Shown here: positions 22,291 to 32,675 of the stretch, piece after piece | How the letters are laid out: the number at the start of each line of letters is the position of its first letter | Numbering within the stretch: position 1 is the first letter of the stretch | Assembly: GCF_019320115.1 (NCBI RefSeq) | Contig: NC_089583.1 | Span: forward strand, 75,161,368 to 75,225,367 | Direction: 5' to 3' | From: Miscanthus floridulus | Taxonomy: Eukaryota; Streptophyta; Magnoliopsida; Poales; Poaceae | Length of the DNA: 64,000 bases | Program-made: the position numbers and the translations under genes | Notes under the pieces: model-generated | Told to the model about the DNA's origin: nothing | Databases searched by the model: none | Seen by the model: the letters and a program-made list of their open reading frames with translations, nothing else

Positions 22291-23745
22291 TGAAAGCATC
22301 TAGGCTCCTAGTTGGGTTTAGGTGATTAATGACAATACATGATTACTATAACTAACGTGTGTTTTGTAGAGGCAATTAAGTTAGGTCATGGTAATGGAGA
22401 TCGATTGGGCTATCATGGTGGTCATGCCCCTACGATGGAAATCGTTTTAGTTTTCAAAGGATGAACTGACAAGGTTAAGGATGGACTAGTTCTAAGTGTC
22501 GATTGGAGTGGAAGATATACTTAGAGTAGTTTAGGACTTTGTTTTTCCTTTGGCCATACTATTAAGGGGGGTATGGACGGATAGCTTGACCTAGGTGAGT
22601 CTAGTGAGTTAGGTGTGGTGCACACTTGCTAAATCTAGCACTAGATAGCTCCTAAGAAGCCCTTAGATTCATTGGAGCAAACTTCATTCACATATGATCG
22701 AAAGTTGGAAGTGAATGGAGGGTCAAATACTGACCTGGACGCTGGCTCCGGGGTGACCTGACTCTAGCGCAGAGTCCGGTCAGTTCATTTGATCAAGGTG
22801 AAATCGTCTGGTGTGACCAGACGCTAAGAGGTGAAGTGACCTGGACGCTGAGTCCCAGCGTCTGGTCGACTCCAGTAAGGTTCTAGAGAGGGAAAATCAT
22901 GACCAGACGTGTCCAGTTAGTGTTGACTAGACGCTGTCCAGCGTCCGGTCATATTTTAAACACTGGAGTTCGGGGAGAACTGACCGGAGCATCTGGCCAC
23001 CCCGCAGAAGCACATAACGGTTCTTTTTTCAGCCACGGTTATAAATACTTCCTCCATTCGTGTGTGGGGGCACTTTTGCTCATTCCAACAGCTGAGAAAC
23101 ACCTTTGAGAGTGACAAGAAGAGCAATGTCCTAGTGAGGTGATTGAGATTTGAGAATCCCAAAGATAGCCCTCATTAGTGAAAGCAAGAGTAGCAAAGTG
23201 TGCATCCACCCTTCTCATTAGGCTTGTCGTGGTCAAGTGAGAGTTCATGCTTGTTAGTCTTGGTGATCGCCATCACCTAGACGGCTTGGTGGTGATTGGG
23301 AGTTTGGTGATCATCTGGCGGAGCTTGTGGATGACCCAACTCAAGTTATGAGCGGTTATGGGTGATTCACCGCGATGGAGTGTCAAAGAATCAACCCATA
23401 GAGGGCACTTGATCCTTGTGCAGATCAAGGGGGAGCTACACCCTTGCGAGGGTGCTCCAACGAGGACTAGTGGGGAGTGGCGACTCTCCTGATACCTCGG
23501 CAAAACATCGCCGCGTTCCTCCTTCTCTATTTACTTTGAGCAATTCAATTCTTGTCATTTACATTCATAGAATTGCCATGCTAGAGTAGGATTGGAACAT
23601 AGGTTGCTAAACTTTTGTGTGGTAGATTAATAGAAACACTTTCTAGGCACAAGGGTTTAATTGGGCTAACCATAGGACTTAATTATTGCAAAGAAATTTA
23701 GAATTAGCCCAATTCACCCCCCTCTTGGGCATCTTGATCCTTTCA
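22291..23745 (+). repeat. 3' LTR of SIRE-type element
   Basis: 1455 bp, TGAAAG...CTTTCA. It matches the 5' LTR over its length with scattered substitutions, plus gain or loss of motif units in the array at 22730-23010. TATA box TATAAATA at 23040-23047. Confidence 0.9.
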
Positions 23746-24014
23746 GGCGTGCCTCGAGGAGGCGCGGCTGCTCCAATCTTCGGCCATGGCGGTGCTGGAG
23801 GTGTTGGATCTGGCGAGAAGGCAGCAGCGGCATGGTCCACCACGGCGGTGGCTCCCTCCATTGGGCGTGCCACGCCCAGATCCGGTGAGGAGGATGCTAG
23901 CTGCGCCCAGATCCTTCAACTGGTACTAAAAATTAGCAGCCAAAATTAATATTAGTGAATTCAAACAGACAATTTTTGTTGTTGTTTTATCTCAAATGGC
24001 GTAGATGTAGAAAT
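23746..24014 (+). other. GC-rich continuation of the interrupted CACTA/captured gene
   Basis: After the LTR the sequence returns to a GC-rich composition like 10230-10670 (GCGCGGCTGCTCC, GGCGGTGGCTCCC). An ATG at 23786 opens about 45 codons (MAVLEVLDLARR) before a stop; then GGTACTAAAAATTAGCAG and an AT-rich stretch. Possibly the first exon served by the TATA box at 10266. Confidence 0.35.
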
Positions 24015-24192
24015 TGAAGGATCACCGAATTAAAGATGGGATTCCTTTAACAGAGACAATACCCAGCCGATCTACTGTGCAACTCGAAAGTACTGCTTCT
24101 AGATTAGCGGCTAATCTTGCTTCCAGGCGAAGGTTTTCAGGGAGGTGGTCTAACATAGAAGGCAAGGCAATGTTTTCCGGATTCTTCGAATT
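24015..24192 (+). pseudogene. Possible captured exon, unrecognised
   Basis: Open stretch reading KDHRIKDGIPLTETIPSRST, then a Ser/Arg-rich part including ASRLAANLASRRRFSGRW, ending ...FSGFFEL at a consensus-like donor (TTGGTGAGA, GT at 24195). An AG lies just upstream (about 24003). Codon content looks protein-like, unlike its AT-rich flanks. I do not recognise the family. Position after the interrupted CACTA promoter suggests a gene fragment carried by that element, but it could be an isolated relic. Confidence 0.3.
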
Positions 24193-25089
24193 GGTGAGAT
24201 TGGCTCATCTTCATGCCGTTGTCTAACATCATGATAGTAGATTGAATCACTATTGTCCACGGCCGAGTCACTAACAAGTGTGTTGACGTGAATTTCAGTC
24301 ACACCAGCTAGGGCTAGCCCAAGGCCGCACATGGCCTAGACACAGTGAGGGAGGTCAAAAACAGTGAGGCCGACCAACCGATCAACTATATAGATTTGGT
24401 GCGCGTTCTTAGTCTGAAAAGCCCAAGAACACCTCCTGGAAAGGCCCATCGGTAAGGAGCACAGCGTGGTTACCCTAGGGTCGGCAAGGCCACCTAAAAT
24501 GTCAACAAATCTTGTCGATAGAGATGCTAGATAGCAGGGGTTGGAAGAGCTAAAGGTAGGAGAAAGGGTAGTAGATTGATTTTTTGATCGATTGTGTAGG
24601 GATATCTCAATCGTTTGTGATCATGTGATATCTATAGAGGAGGAGGATTTTATCCTAGTATGAAACTTAGTCCGTATAAGATCTACAAGTTTTGATATGC
24701 AATTGGTTGAGTTCCCATCAAATTAGGGTTCAAACCGGTTCGGCCTGCTAAAACCTGGCTCGGTCCAGTTTTCAAATTGGTCGTGCAACAGGCTAGAGAA
24801 ATAGGTCTGGGCCAGTTTTGAAAACTTACGGCGTAAGCCAATTTTACCTGCTATTGGCCTATGAACAACAAACGGGCCTGGGCCGGCTCCTACTGGGTTT
24901 TGCACATTTTATCTAATTTGGCTCAAATTTAGTCCTTTTCAATTGCATTTGACCCCTTAATTTGAATTTGAACTTTCCAATCACTTTTTGCTGTCAACAG
25001 TGTCCGAATCTTTTTTGCTGTTGCGCGTGAAATTTTGAACAAGAGAAGCGGTGAGAAGGAATCACGATGTACTGATTAATAAATCATAG
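24193..25089. other. Intergenic sequence, nothing recognised
   Basis: No credible ORF. The segment 24700-24910 has the composition of degenerate repeat DNA (CCGGTTCGGCC, CTCGGTCC motifs) but no boundaries could be set. Confidence 0.3.
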
Positions 25090-25455
25090 AGGTCGTTAGG
25101 ATCCTTTCATTTGGAGGAATTAAAATCTACTTAATAAATTAGGGCTATTGGGCTTGGAATTTGACATTCCACCACTTTCAAAGTTCGCATATAAGTCTAT
25201 CTTAAATTCATAGGGTGGTAGATGTAAATTGATTCTATAGATCACCATTCTTTATGTTTCTACTTTGCAATTTATAACACGCTCTTCAACTTGCTCTTCT
25301 ACGGTACAAATGCAACACATAAGTATCTCTCTCGTATAACCAATAATAATATAGAAATATAATCCATATATAATCATATTAGCTTAATTAATATGTGTCT
25401 AAATTATGATTATTAAAATGAATTCAATTCTAAGATTCAAACGGGCCTAAAGGAA
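25090..25455. mobile_element. MITE-like element
   Basis: The left end AGGTCGTTAGGATCCTTTC and the inverse of the right end AGGCCCGTTTGAATCTTAG share AGG-CGTT--GATC, and the interior is AT-rich without ORFs. Similar ends (GGCCTGTTTGGATCC type) are common in grass Tourist/Harbinger-like MITEs. Exact termini and target duplication are uncertain. Confidence 0.35.
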
Positions 25456-26535
25456 TAGCTAGCCTATGATGGAGGACATGTCAAGTTTCTTCGTCCTTGC
25501 GGGCCTGACTTCAAGCGCGCATCTCTAGCATCTCTATATATCTCTATCTGGTACTCATTTCTTAGTTACATATAATATTAAAGAGCGAAGCATTTCATTT
25601 AACCTATTTATTACTTCACAAATTATCTTTTTTTTGTTGTCCCACCCTATATTCTGAATATCATCTCTACTTCTCTATCTCTACCATCTAACCAGACATG
25701 TTGCTACATAGTACGGAAGTATATTTGGTTTCACAATCCAAGTATAGTACGTAGTCGCCAAAAAAAAAAAATCCAAGTATAGTACGTCAGCAAGTAAATT
25801 GACGTGAAGAGAAAAGAACGTAAAGAGGAGAAGGAAAATATAAGATCGGAGTCATTGTAGGCATAGCTATAGACGTGCAAGCAAGCATTCTTATTCATGC
25901 TTTGCTTGCTCTCAGGAGTCAGAACTAAGACTACGATACGTGTCTCTTCATGATCATCACTGGAACCCTACATATATAGGGATCGAACATCGAACTCTCG
26001 ATCTTGTAGCTGGGCCATCAGTCGTCCACGCCAAGGACGTCCCAACTAACTTATTCTCTCTGGTAGTTGTGTACGTGTCCGGCGTTCGTAGGTTTCCAAA
26101 GCCGGCCGGCTTTTCACCGAATCGTAACCTTTTTATAGCAGAAATAAAGGCTGGCGGCGTTGGTGAGAAAGGCGCGCGCCGACCGCCGATGAGTGCCGGC
26201 CGGTCGCATGCAATGCAAAGTGGCCGCATCCTTGTCCTATATGTATATTATATTGACTTGAGGACCAAGCAAGGACATGCTTATAGATTGATGATGAGTT
26301 GTTCATGTCATTGGTCGTGCAAGCGGCGTTACAATATAAATATAGGTGCTTGTTTATTGAAGGAAAAAAAACATATGTGACTACCCCAATATAATCACAG
26401 CAAGATCTATTTGTTTCTTCTTGTTCAAGTCCTCTTGCTCTCATTACAGACAAAATCCTTAAGGTAATGGATCGAGCTGCGTATGCCTCCATGACAAAAC
26501 ATGAATTCGCGACTAGAACAAATAGCTCCATAATT
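25456..26535. other. Intergenic sequence, nothing recognised
   Basis: AT-rich to about 25950, then mixed. A 19-bp phrase ATCCAAGTATAGTACGT is duplicated around an A-run (25736-25790). The open frame at 25940-26380 has no recognisable family or codon bias and is not called. Confidence 0.3.
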
Positions 26536-26832
26536 CAGTGGCGGAGCCAGGATTTATACTCAGGGGGGCCGGCCGTCAGGAATTATACTTAGGGAGGGCC
26601 GGCTCAGGTCTTTTTCATTGCGAATAATTTTATTATCTAGTTGTGTTTTGTATGATTATATTATCTAGAAGATATTAATAAGTATATATGACAAGAATTT
26701 TATATAATCTCCCTCTTAATATAAATAAAAAATATTAAGTCATACTACTAATTTTTGTTGTTGTGAAACATTTGGGGGGGGGGGGGGGGGGGGGGGCATG
26801 GCCCCTGTCAGCCCCCCTTGGCTCCGCCAGTG
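26536..26832. mobile_element. hAT-type MITE
   Basis: 297 bp. Left terminus CAGTGGCGGAGCCAGG; inverse of the right terminus CACTGGCGGAGCCAAGG, so nearly perfect terminal inverted repeats. Flanks read GCTCCATAATT (left) and GCTCCATT (right), compatible with an eroded 8-bp target duplication. The interior is non-coding and includes a G homopolymer of about 25 at 26773-26797. The same terminus occurs at 36825, inside the PUX2-like gene. Confidence 0.7.
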
Positions 26833-28305
26833 GCTCCATTAGCTAGAATCACATGTCTGTAGCTTTATTTGCGTAGTAACAATGGAAAGTACTACATATA
26901 AAGTGATTTAGTTGTACTGCTACATGAATTTTGTGACTTTAATATATTCTTTGTCAAGCCTTTTTTTATCTAAAAAGACAGAGGCGAATCAAGCAAAGAA
27001 TATTGTTAGATCGACATGATTGCAGACCAATGGAGAACGTTGTTGGATCTACATGATTGCAGACCAACAGACTAAAAACATGCAAGCCTATCGTCCATCG
27101 CACGATCCCCCTCAGTCGCCTCCTACCACCCACCTCCTCTCAGTCTCATCGCATGCTTTAAAAGAAATTAAATAACGAATCTGGACTTATTCATTTGTTT
27201 CCTTGCTTGGAAATGTTCTCAAATTCTTTGATTCCTCTCGTTCCACGGTCAATCCTTGTCAATGCTGTTCGAGCGGCTTCGAAATGTTCTGAAATGTTTT
27301 GTAAGATAAGATGTCAGATTTCCCCCCATCACATTAGTAAGTTGTTTTTGCCTTGTTTGATAAATTGGTTATCCTAGCAAAGATGTGTGCAACGATATTG
27401 AACACTATACTAGTATATCATTCAAAGGTGGCGTATTTAGTTTGGATCACGAACCAAGTGTGGATATAGATCTTCACCAAGCATGGGGTGGATGTCTTCT
27501 AATAGACTAAGCTAAAAACTATTGTTGGTTAATTCGTTGTAAGAGAAAAACACTATTTTTTCGCTGAAAAAGTACAGCCTATTAGTGAAGTGAACGGAGG
27601 GCCACAGTGTGGCCGGGGACATGCGGTCTTGCATGGTACGGACCGCTCGTTGGCGTTGTGATATGGACTCCAAGCCACGTGACGGATGGCAATGGCATCT
27701 ATCGGTGCCGGCGGTGGGTGCGCGGTTGTGCTCGTGCGCGCGCGCGGCACACGAATCCGTGTCCGTCCGCGGTCCGCATGTCGAGCCGTCGCCGTCGACG
27801 ACTATTCGCCTCACGCCGGGGCTGCCGGGACGAGAGACCAAGGGGGGATCGCGATCACGTGAGCTGGCAGCGGCAGCGGCGATTCCATTCGGTGTCCAGC
27901 CGCTTTCGTGCGCATGCTGTCCATCCTGTGTCCACAGCCCAAACCGCGTGGGACGCTGTAGCGTCCGCCTGCCATTGTTGTCCTGTTGGGTTGGGGGTCC
28001 AGTGCGTGGGCTCCACATTAGCAGCTAGCTGAGCGTTCTGTCTCAACACCTACCTCATGGGTTTGCAGCCAAACATTTGCGACACAAAGTTACAAACGAC
28101 ATTATTCCAAGATAGCCAAGTTTGATTCACGATGATCCGGACACGTGGGTTTGGGCTCTTCGTACTGCTACTTGTGTTTGTGGTGGTCAAGATCTACTAG
28201 AGGTCCCACTCCAACGCGTAAATGTGGTACCAATGCTTTATACTTATCCTCTTTATTACAATTATCTATTACATCCACATAGTAAATTACTTTATCCACG
28301 CCAAA
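26833..28305. other. Intergenic; GC-rich island 27590-28060, unrecognised
   Basis: A near-perfect repeat (GATC(G/T)ACATGATTGCAGACCAA) occurs at about 27010 and 27050. Around 27510 there is a TAAGAGAAAAACAC...GCTGAAAAAGTACAG phrase typical of grass MITE/hAT-like ends. The GC-rich island has overlapping open frames in several phases on both strands, none with a recognisable family; this is expected of GC-rich DNA without stops. Confidence 0.3.
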
Positions 28306-28563
28306 TTAGAGGTCATTTTGGTTTTTTTAGATACATAACCTTTATTAATACGCTTAGATATATATATATACGCTATGGCTAGTTACATAAGAAAAACTAA
28401 AACAAAACTATAACTTAGAACATATGGATTAATTACTAGCTTTTGGAATCTGTGTGTCCAAACAACCTATCAACATAGCTTCTGTAATCTAGCTTTTAGC
28501 AATCTTGCTTTTAAAATTCAGCTTCCACAATCTCACAAGTCATAAGTATCTAACCAAGGCCTA
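28306..28563. mobile_element. MITE-like element
   Basis: The left end GAGGTCATTTTGGTTTTTTT and TAGATACATAA resemble the inverse of the right end, AGGCCTTGGTTAGATACTTA. The interior is AT-rich with repeated CTTTTAGCAATCT/GCTTTTGGAATCT phrases. No ORF. Confidence 0.35.
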
Positions 28564-28660
28564 TATATATATCTATCGACTAGCTATAGCTTTACACTGT
28601 GTGACGAATGGCATGCAACGTCAAGCACGGCGTGTATGTATATTATATATTAATTAATAT

Positions 28661-28905
28661 AAATCTTATATTGCGGATCACACAAGTGGCCACACGATAT
28701 ACGTAGAGCTAGCGTGTCAATGCGCGTGTGGTACCGCACCAACTCTAATTTAATTTTACCGAACAAGCCTGAAGTCTACGTAAACAAGAATCCCCGTTGC
28801 TGTTCATGCACTTTCCTAAAAGTTGGCATGATGGCGTGCATGCATGCATGTGCAGAGGATTACATGCACATTACATTAATTGAAAAAAAAAAGCTGGGAC
28901 GACTG
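28661..28905. repeat. Direct duplication, copy A (about 245 bp)
   Basis: From TCTTATATTGCGGATCACA to GCTGGGACGACTGAG; it matches copy B at 31158-31402 at nearly every position, apart from a few substitutions and small indels. Copy A joins directly to a SIRE LTR fragment at about 28907. Confidence 0.85.
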
Positions 28906-29668
28906 AGCAAGAGTAGTAAAGTGTGCATCCATCCTTCTCATTAGGCTTGTCGTGGCCAAGTGAGAGTTTGTGCTTGTTACTCTTGGTGATCGCCATCACC
29001 TAGACGGCTTAGGTGGTGATTGGGAGTTTGATGATCATCCAGCGGAGCTTGTGGATGACCCAACTTAAGTTGTGAGCGGTTGTGGGTGATTCACCGCGAT
29101 GGAGTGTCAAAGAATCAACCCGTAGAGAGCCCTTGATCCTTACGCGGATCAAGGGGGAGCTACACCCTTGCGAGAGTGCTCCAACGAGGACTAGTGGGGA
29201 GTGGCGACTCTCTAATACCTCGGCAAAACATCGCCGCGTTCCTCCTTCTCTATTTACTTTGAGCAATTCAATTCTTGTCATTTACATTCATAGAATTACC
29301 ATGTTAGAGTAGGATTATAATATAGGTTGCTAAACTTTTATACGGTAGATCAATAGAAACACTTTCTAGGCACAAGATGTTAATAGGCTAACCATAGGAC
29401 TTAATTATTGCAAAGAAATTTAGAATGAGCCTAATTCACCCCCTTCTTGGGCATCTTGATCCTTTCAATTGGTATCAGAGCCTCGTGCTCACGTATTTAG
29501 GCTTAACCGCCTAGAGAAAGACGTCTCACAGGGGATGGACCTCCTCCTATCTTTGAGGGGGAAATCCGTATGGATGCGTATTTAGAAGCTCTAGATGTTG
29601 GAATACTTAGAGCTGGCTCATAAGGCATCCTAAAACCTTGGGATGCTACACACCTACAAGGCGATGAG
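28906..29668 (+). mobile_element. Truncated SIRE fragment: LTR 3' part, primer binding site, start of gag
   Basis: 28907-29467 matches the last about 560 bp of the SIRE LTR (compare 11570-12134), ending CCTTTCA. TGGTATCAGAGC follows at 29470-29481, then the gag start region with TCTAGATGTTGGAATACTTAG, ending near GGCGATGAGAC at 29668. Both ends are ragged and there is no second LTR, so this is a fragment moved or left by illegitimate recombination and not a solo LTR. Confidence 0.85.
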
Positions 29669-29675
29669 ACATTAC

Positions 29676-29815
29676 GTCACAAATGCCTTAAAAGTGTTGT
29701 GACATTACATTACATTAAAAGTATGTGAGACTTTTAGGTTGTAATGTCACAAATGCCTTAAAAGTGTTGTGACGTTACATTACATTAAAAGTATGTAAAA
29801 TTTGTGATGTTCTTC
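29676..29815. repeat. Tandem repeat, 70-bp unit, two copies
   Basis: Units start at 29676 and 29746, each opening GTCACAAATGCCTTAAAAGT; the second drifts after ATTAAAAGTATGT. The units contain ACATTACATTACATTA strings, and further such strings follow to about 29860. Confidence 0.75.
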
Positions 29816-30154
29816 ACCTGTAATGTAATGTAATGCCAGACTTTCAGGTTGTAATGCCAGACCTTTAACGTTGTTGGCATAGTGGCTTCTCTTGTTGAGG
29901 TTTATCAATTGCGGGTTAGTCTTCTGTCTTGTGTGAAAGTATGTGAGTTCTTAATTGGAGCCTCCATACAACAACGTCAAAGTAGCTATCAAAGCAAACA
30001 AAACTTGAAAGCCTTATCTTGGAATTCATAATCGATTCAAAGATAGCAAAATACATCTTGAATTCAATACATCTTCCATACTTCTATACCACAAACTAAC
30101 AAGCATCCAACTACTACCATTGTCTTCCATCACAACTAAAACAGCAAGAAACAT
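29816..30154. other. AT-rich 3' flank of the GRF pseudogene
   Basis: No ORF. Probably the 3' untranslated/flanking part of the minus-strand GRF gene copy; contains GTAATGTAATGTAATGCC and related short repeats. Confidence 0.35.
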
Positions 30155-30831
30155 CTACTTCCTAAAAAGTACAGCAAGTACTAAAATCACACAGGCTGCC
30201 AATACAAACTTCAATAAACCTAGTTCTTTCTCTACCATCCTGCATTTCAACTGAACATCTTCTGTTCTAGCTATTTGCACTGTTGGTGCCACATCATCTG
30301 TGCCTGCAAATCCTGTATCCACCATGACTCTTCCTTGCTGCCTTGATGCTTCTACATCAACGAATGCTGCATCAACGAATGCCAGATCCATGTGGCCATT
30401 TCTCTGTCTGTTAGCCGTCCTCATTGCTCGCACTTGGTCACGGAGCTCAATAAGAACGGGTACAAGGTGCTCCAGGGTTGGTGGATCAATCCAGCGATAA
30501 ATTTGGCATGGCCTCATATTGCTCTGCAATCGTGATTACAACCAAAACCAAGACAACTTCAATCATGACATCCAACAAAGAACCAAACCCTAAACAAGTC
30601 AAACAAGTCATCAATCGAACTCACCTGAGATCCGAAGCAATTATAGAACCTGCGGCTCGGATTATCATTGGTCCACGATGTCAACTTTGTCGCCTTCGCT
30701 CCGCAATCACAAATCACGGGCGGCCAATAATCAAGAGGGCCTCGGCGACACTGGAAGGGGGACCACTGAAAGCCACCACGGTCGGACCTTCCTCCTCCCC
30801 TCCAGCTACTCGTGCTGCTCTAGCTCGCCAT
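30155..30831 (-). pseudogene. GRF-type zinc-finger protein, two exons, exon 1 broken
   Basis: Exon 2 (30155-30523) is open: MRPCQIYRWIDPP completes the GRF finger, then a charged helical region and a C-terminal hydrophobic segment, FVLAACVILVLAVLF, likely a membrane anchor. Exon 1 (30625-30831) carries ICDCGAKATKLTSWTNDNP and RRFYNCF, ending at a GTGAGT donor; the intron is 30524-30624 with a TTGCAG acceptor. The finger ligands CxC, C and C are split across the two exons. ATG at 30831 is followed after two codons by TAG, and a one-base frameshift near 30770 separates the start frame from the finger frame, so exon 1 is dead. Small GRF-finger proteins with a C-terminal membrane anchor are abundant in grasses and often lie among repeats. 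Function not known. Confidence 0.65.
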
Positions 30832-31157
30832 GTTGTCGATCCGCACCTGCGCCGCACCCGCACCAGCACCCTCCGCCGTCGCCGTCGCCATCGCCACCGT
30901 CGGGAGTTAGGGATTCGGGGTTGGGGAAGGAACGAGAGTGAGAGGAGAGTGCAGGACTACTTGGGCCACCTAGACATGGAGACTAGGCCGAAACCGCGGT
31001 CGTGGCGAGTTGACTGGGCGGAAACCGCGGTCGGATGGGCGCAAGGGCCAATTTTAACTGGTTTTGAGAGTTAAGAGACTGCGCGTGTCTGGTTCTTAAG
31101 TTAGAGGGTTAGAAAAAAACTAGAGCCATAGTTGGAGGGTAAAAGTGGACTTTTCTA
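30832..31157. other. GC-rich 5' flank of the GRF pseudogene
   Basis: Contains a CGCCGTCGCCGTCGCC run (30870-30900) on the plus strand, probably 5' UTR or lost first codons of the GRF copy, and two copies of GAAACCGCGGTCG (30989, 31021). No gene. Confidence 0.35.
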
Positions 31158-31402
31158 TCTTATATCGCGGATCACAGAACTGGCCACACGATATACGTAG
31201 AGCTAGCGTGTCAGTGAGGAGCGTGTGGTACCGTACCAACTCTAATTTAATTTTACCGAACAAAGCCTGAAGTCTACGTAAACAAGAATCCCCGTTGCTG
31301 TTCATGCACTTTCCTAAAAGTTGGCATGATGGCGTGCATGGATGCATGTGCAGAGGATTACATGCACATTACATTAATTGAAAAAAAAAGCTGGGACGAC
31401 TG
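31158..31402. repeat. Direct duplication, copy B (about 245 bp)
   Basis: Partner of 28661-28905. After GACTGAG it continues into unique sequence (CTAGCTGTAGACTAGCG), so copy B probably keeps the original right-hand junction and copy A the original left-hand one. Confidence 0.85.
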
Positions 31403-31570
31403 AGCTAGCTGTAGACTAGCGTGATGAAGGGGTTCAGTTAGCAAAAGCTTTTCTTGATGCAATGCAACTAGTAGCATGATGGATGATTCAGTCAATGATT
31501 TTGAAGGCGTTCTTTCTTTACCCAGTAGGAGCATGAGCATCCTTGTACAACCATAAATCTAGTGCATGGC

Positions 31571-32675
<1,105 letters not shown>

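Larger units (their letters stand above)
10671..23745 (+). mobile_element. Full-length SIRE/Maximus-type Ty1/copia element (degenerate)
   Basis: Two LTRs in the same orientation (10671-12134 and 22291-23745), an initiator-Met-tRNA primer binding site (TGGTATCAGAGC), gag, PR-IN-RT-RH in copia order, then about 4.5 kb between RNase H and the 3' LTR containing an env-position ORF, and a polypurine tract. Gene order and the extra 3' ORF define the SIRE (Maximus) lineage. LTR ends are TAAAAG...CTTTCA (5') and TGAAAG...CTTTCA (3'). Flanking pentamers GGTGC (10666-10670) and GGCGT (23746-23750) could be an eroded target duplication (two C/T differences). Numerous stops and frameshifts make it non-autonomous today. 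Confidence 0.9.

Noticed and set aside
25940..26531. A 146-codon plus-strand frame and a 132-codon minus-strand frame
   Set aside because: No recognisable domain, AT-rich flanks with MITEs, and the two overlap each other on opposite strands.
26773..26797. G-quadruplex-like regulatory element in the G run
   Set aside because: A homopolymer inside a MITE, most likely slippage; no adjacent gene that it could regulate.
27512..28049. Several overlapping 60-170 codon frames on both strands
   Set aside because: GC-rich DNA with few stops in any phase; no family or consistent codon bias in any of them.
29676..29815. CRISPR-like or regulatory array at the 70-bp repeats
   Set aside because: Only two contiguous units without spacers, in a plant nuclear context; a simple tandem duplication.
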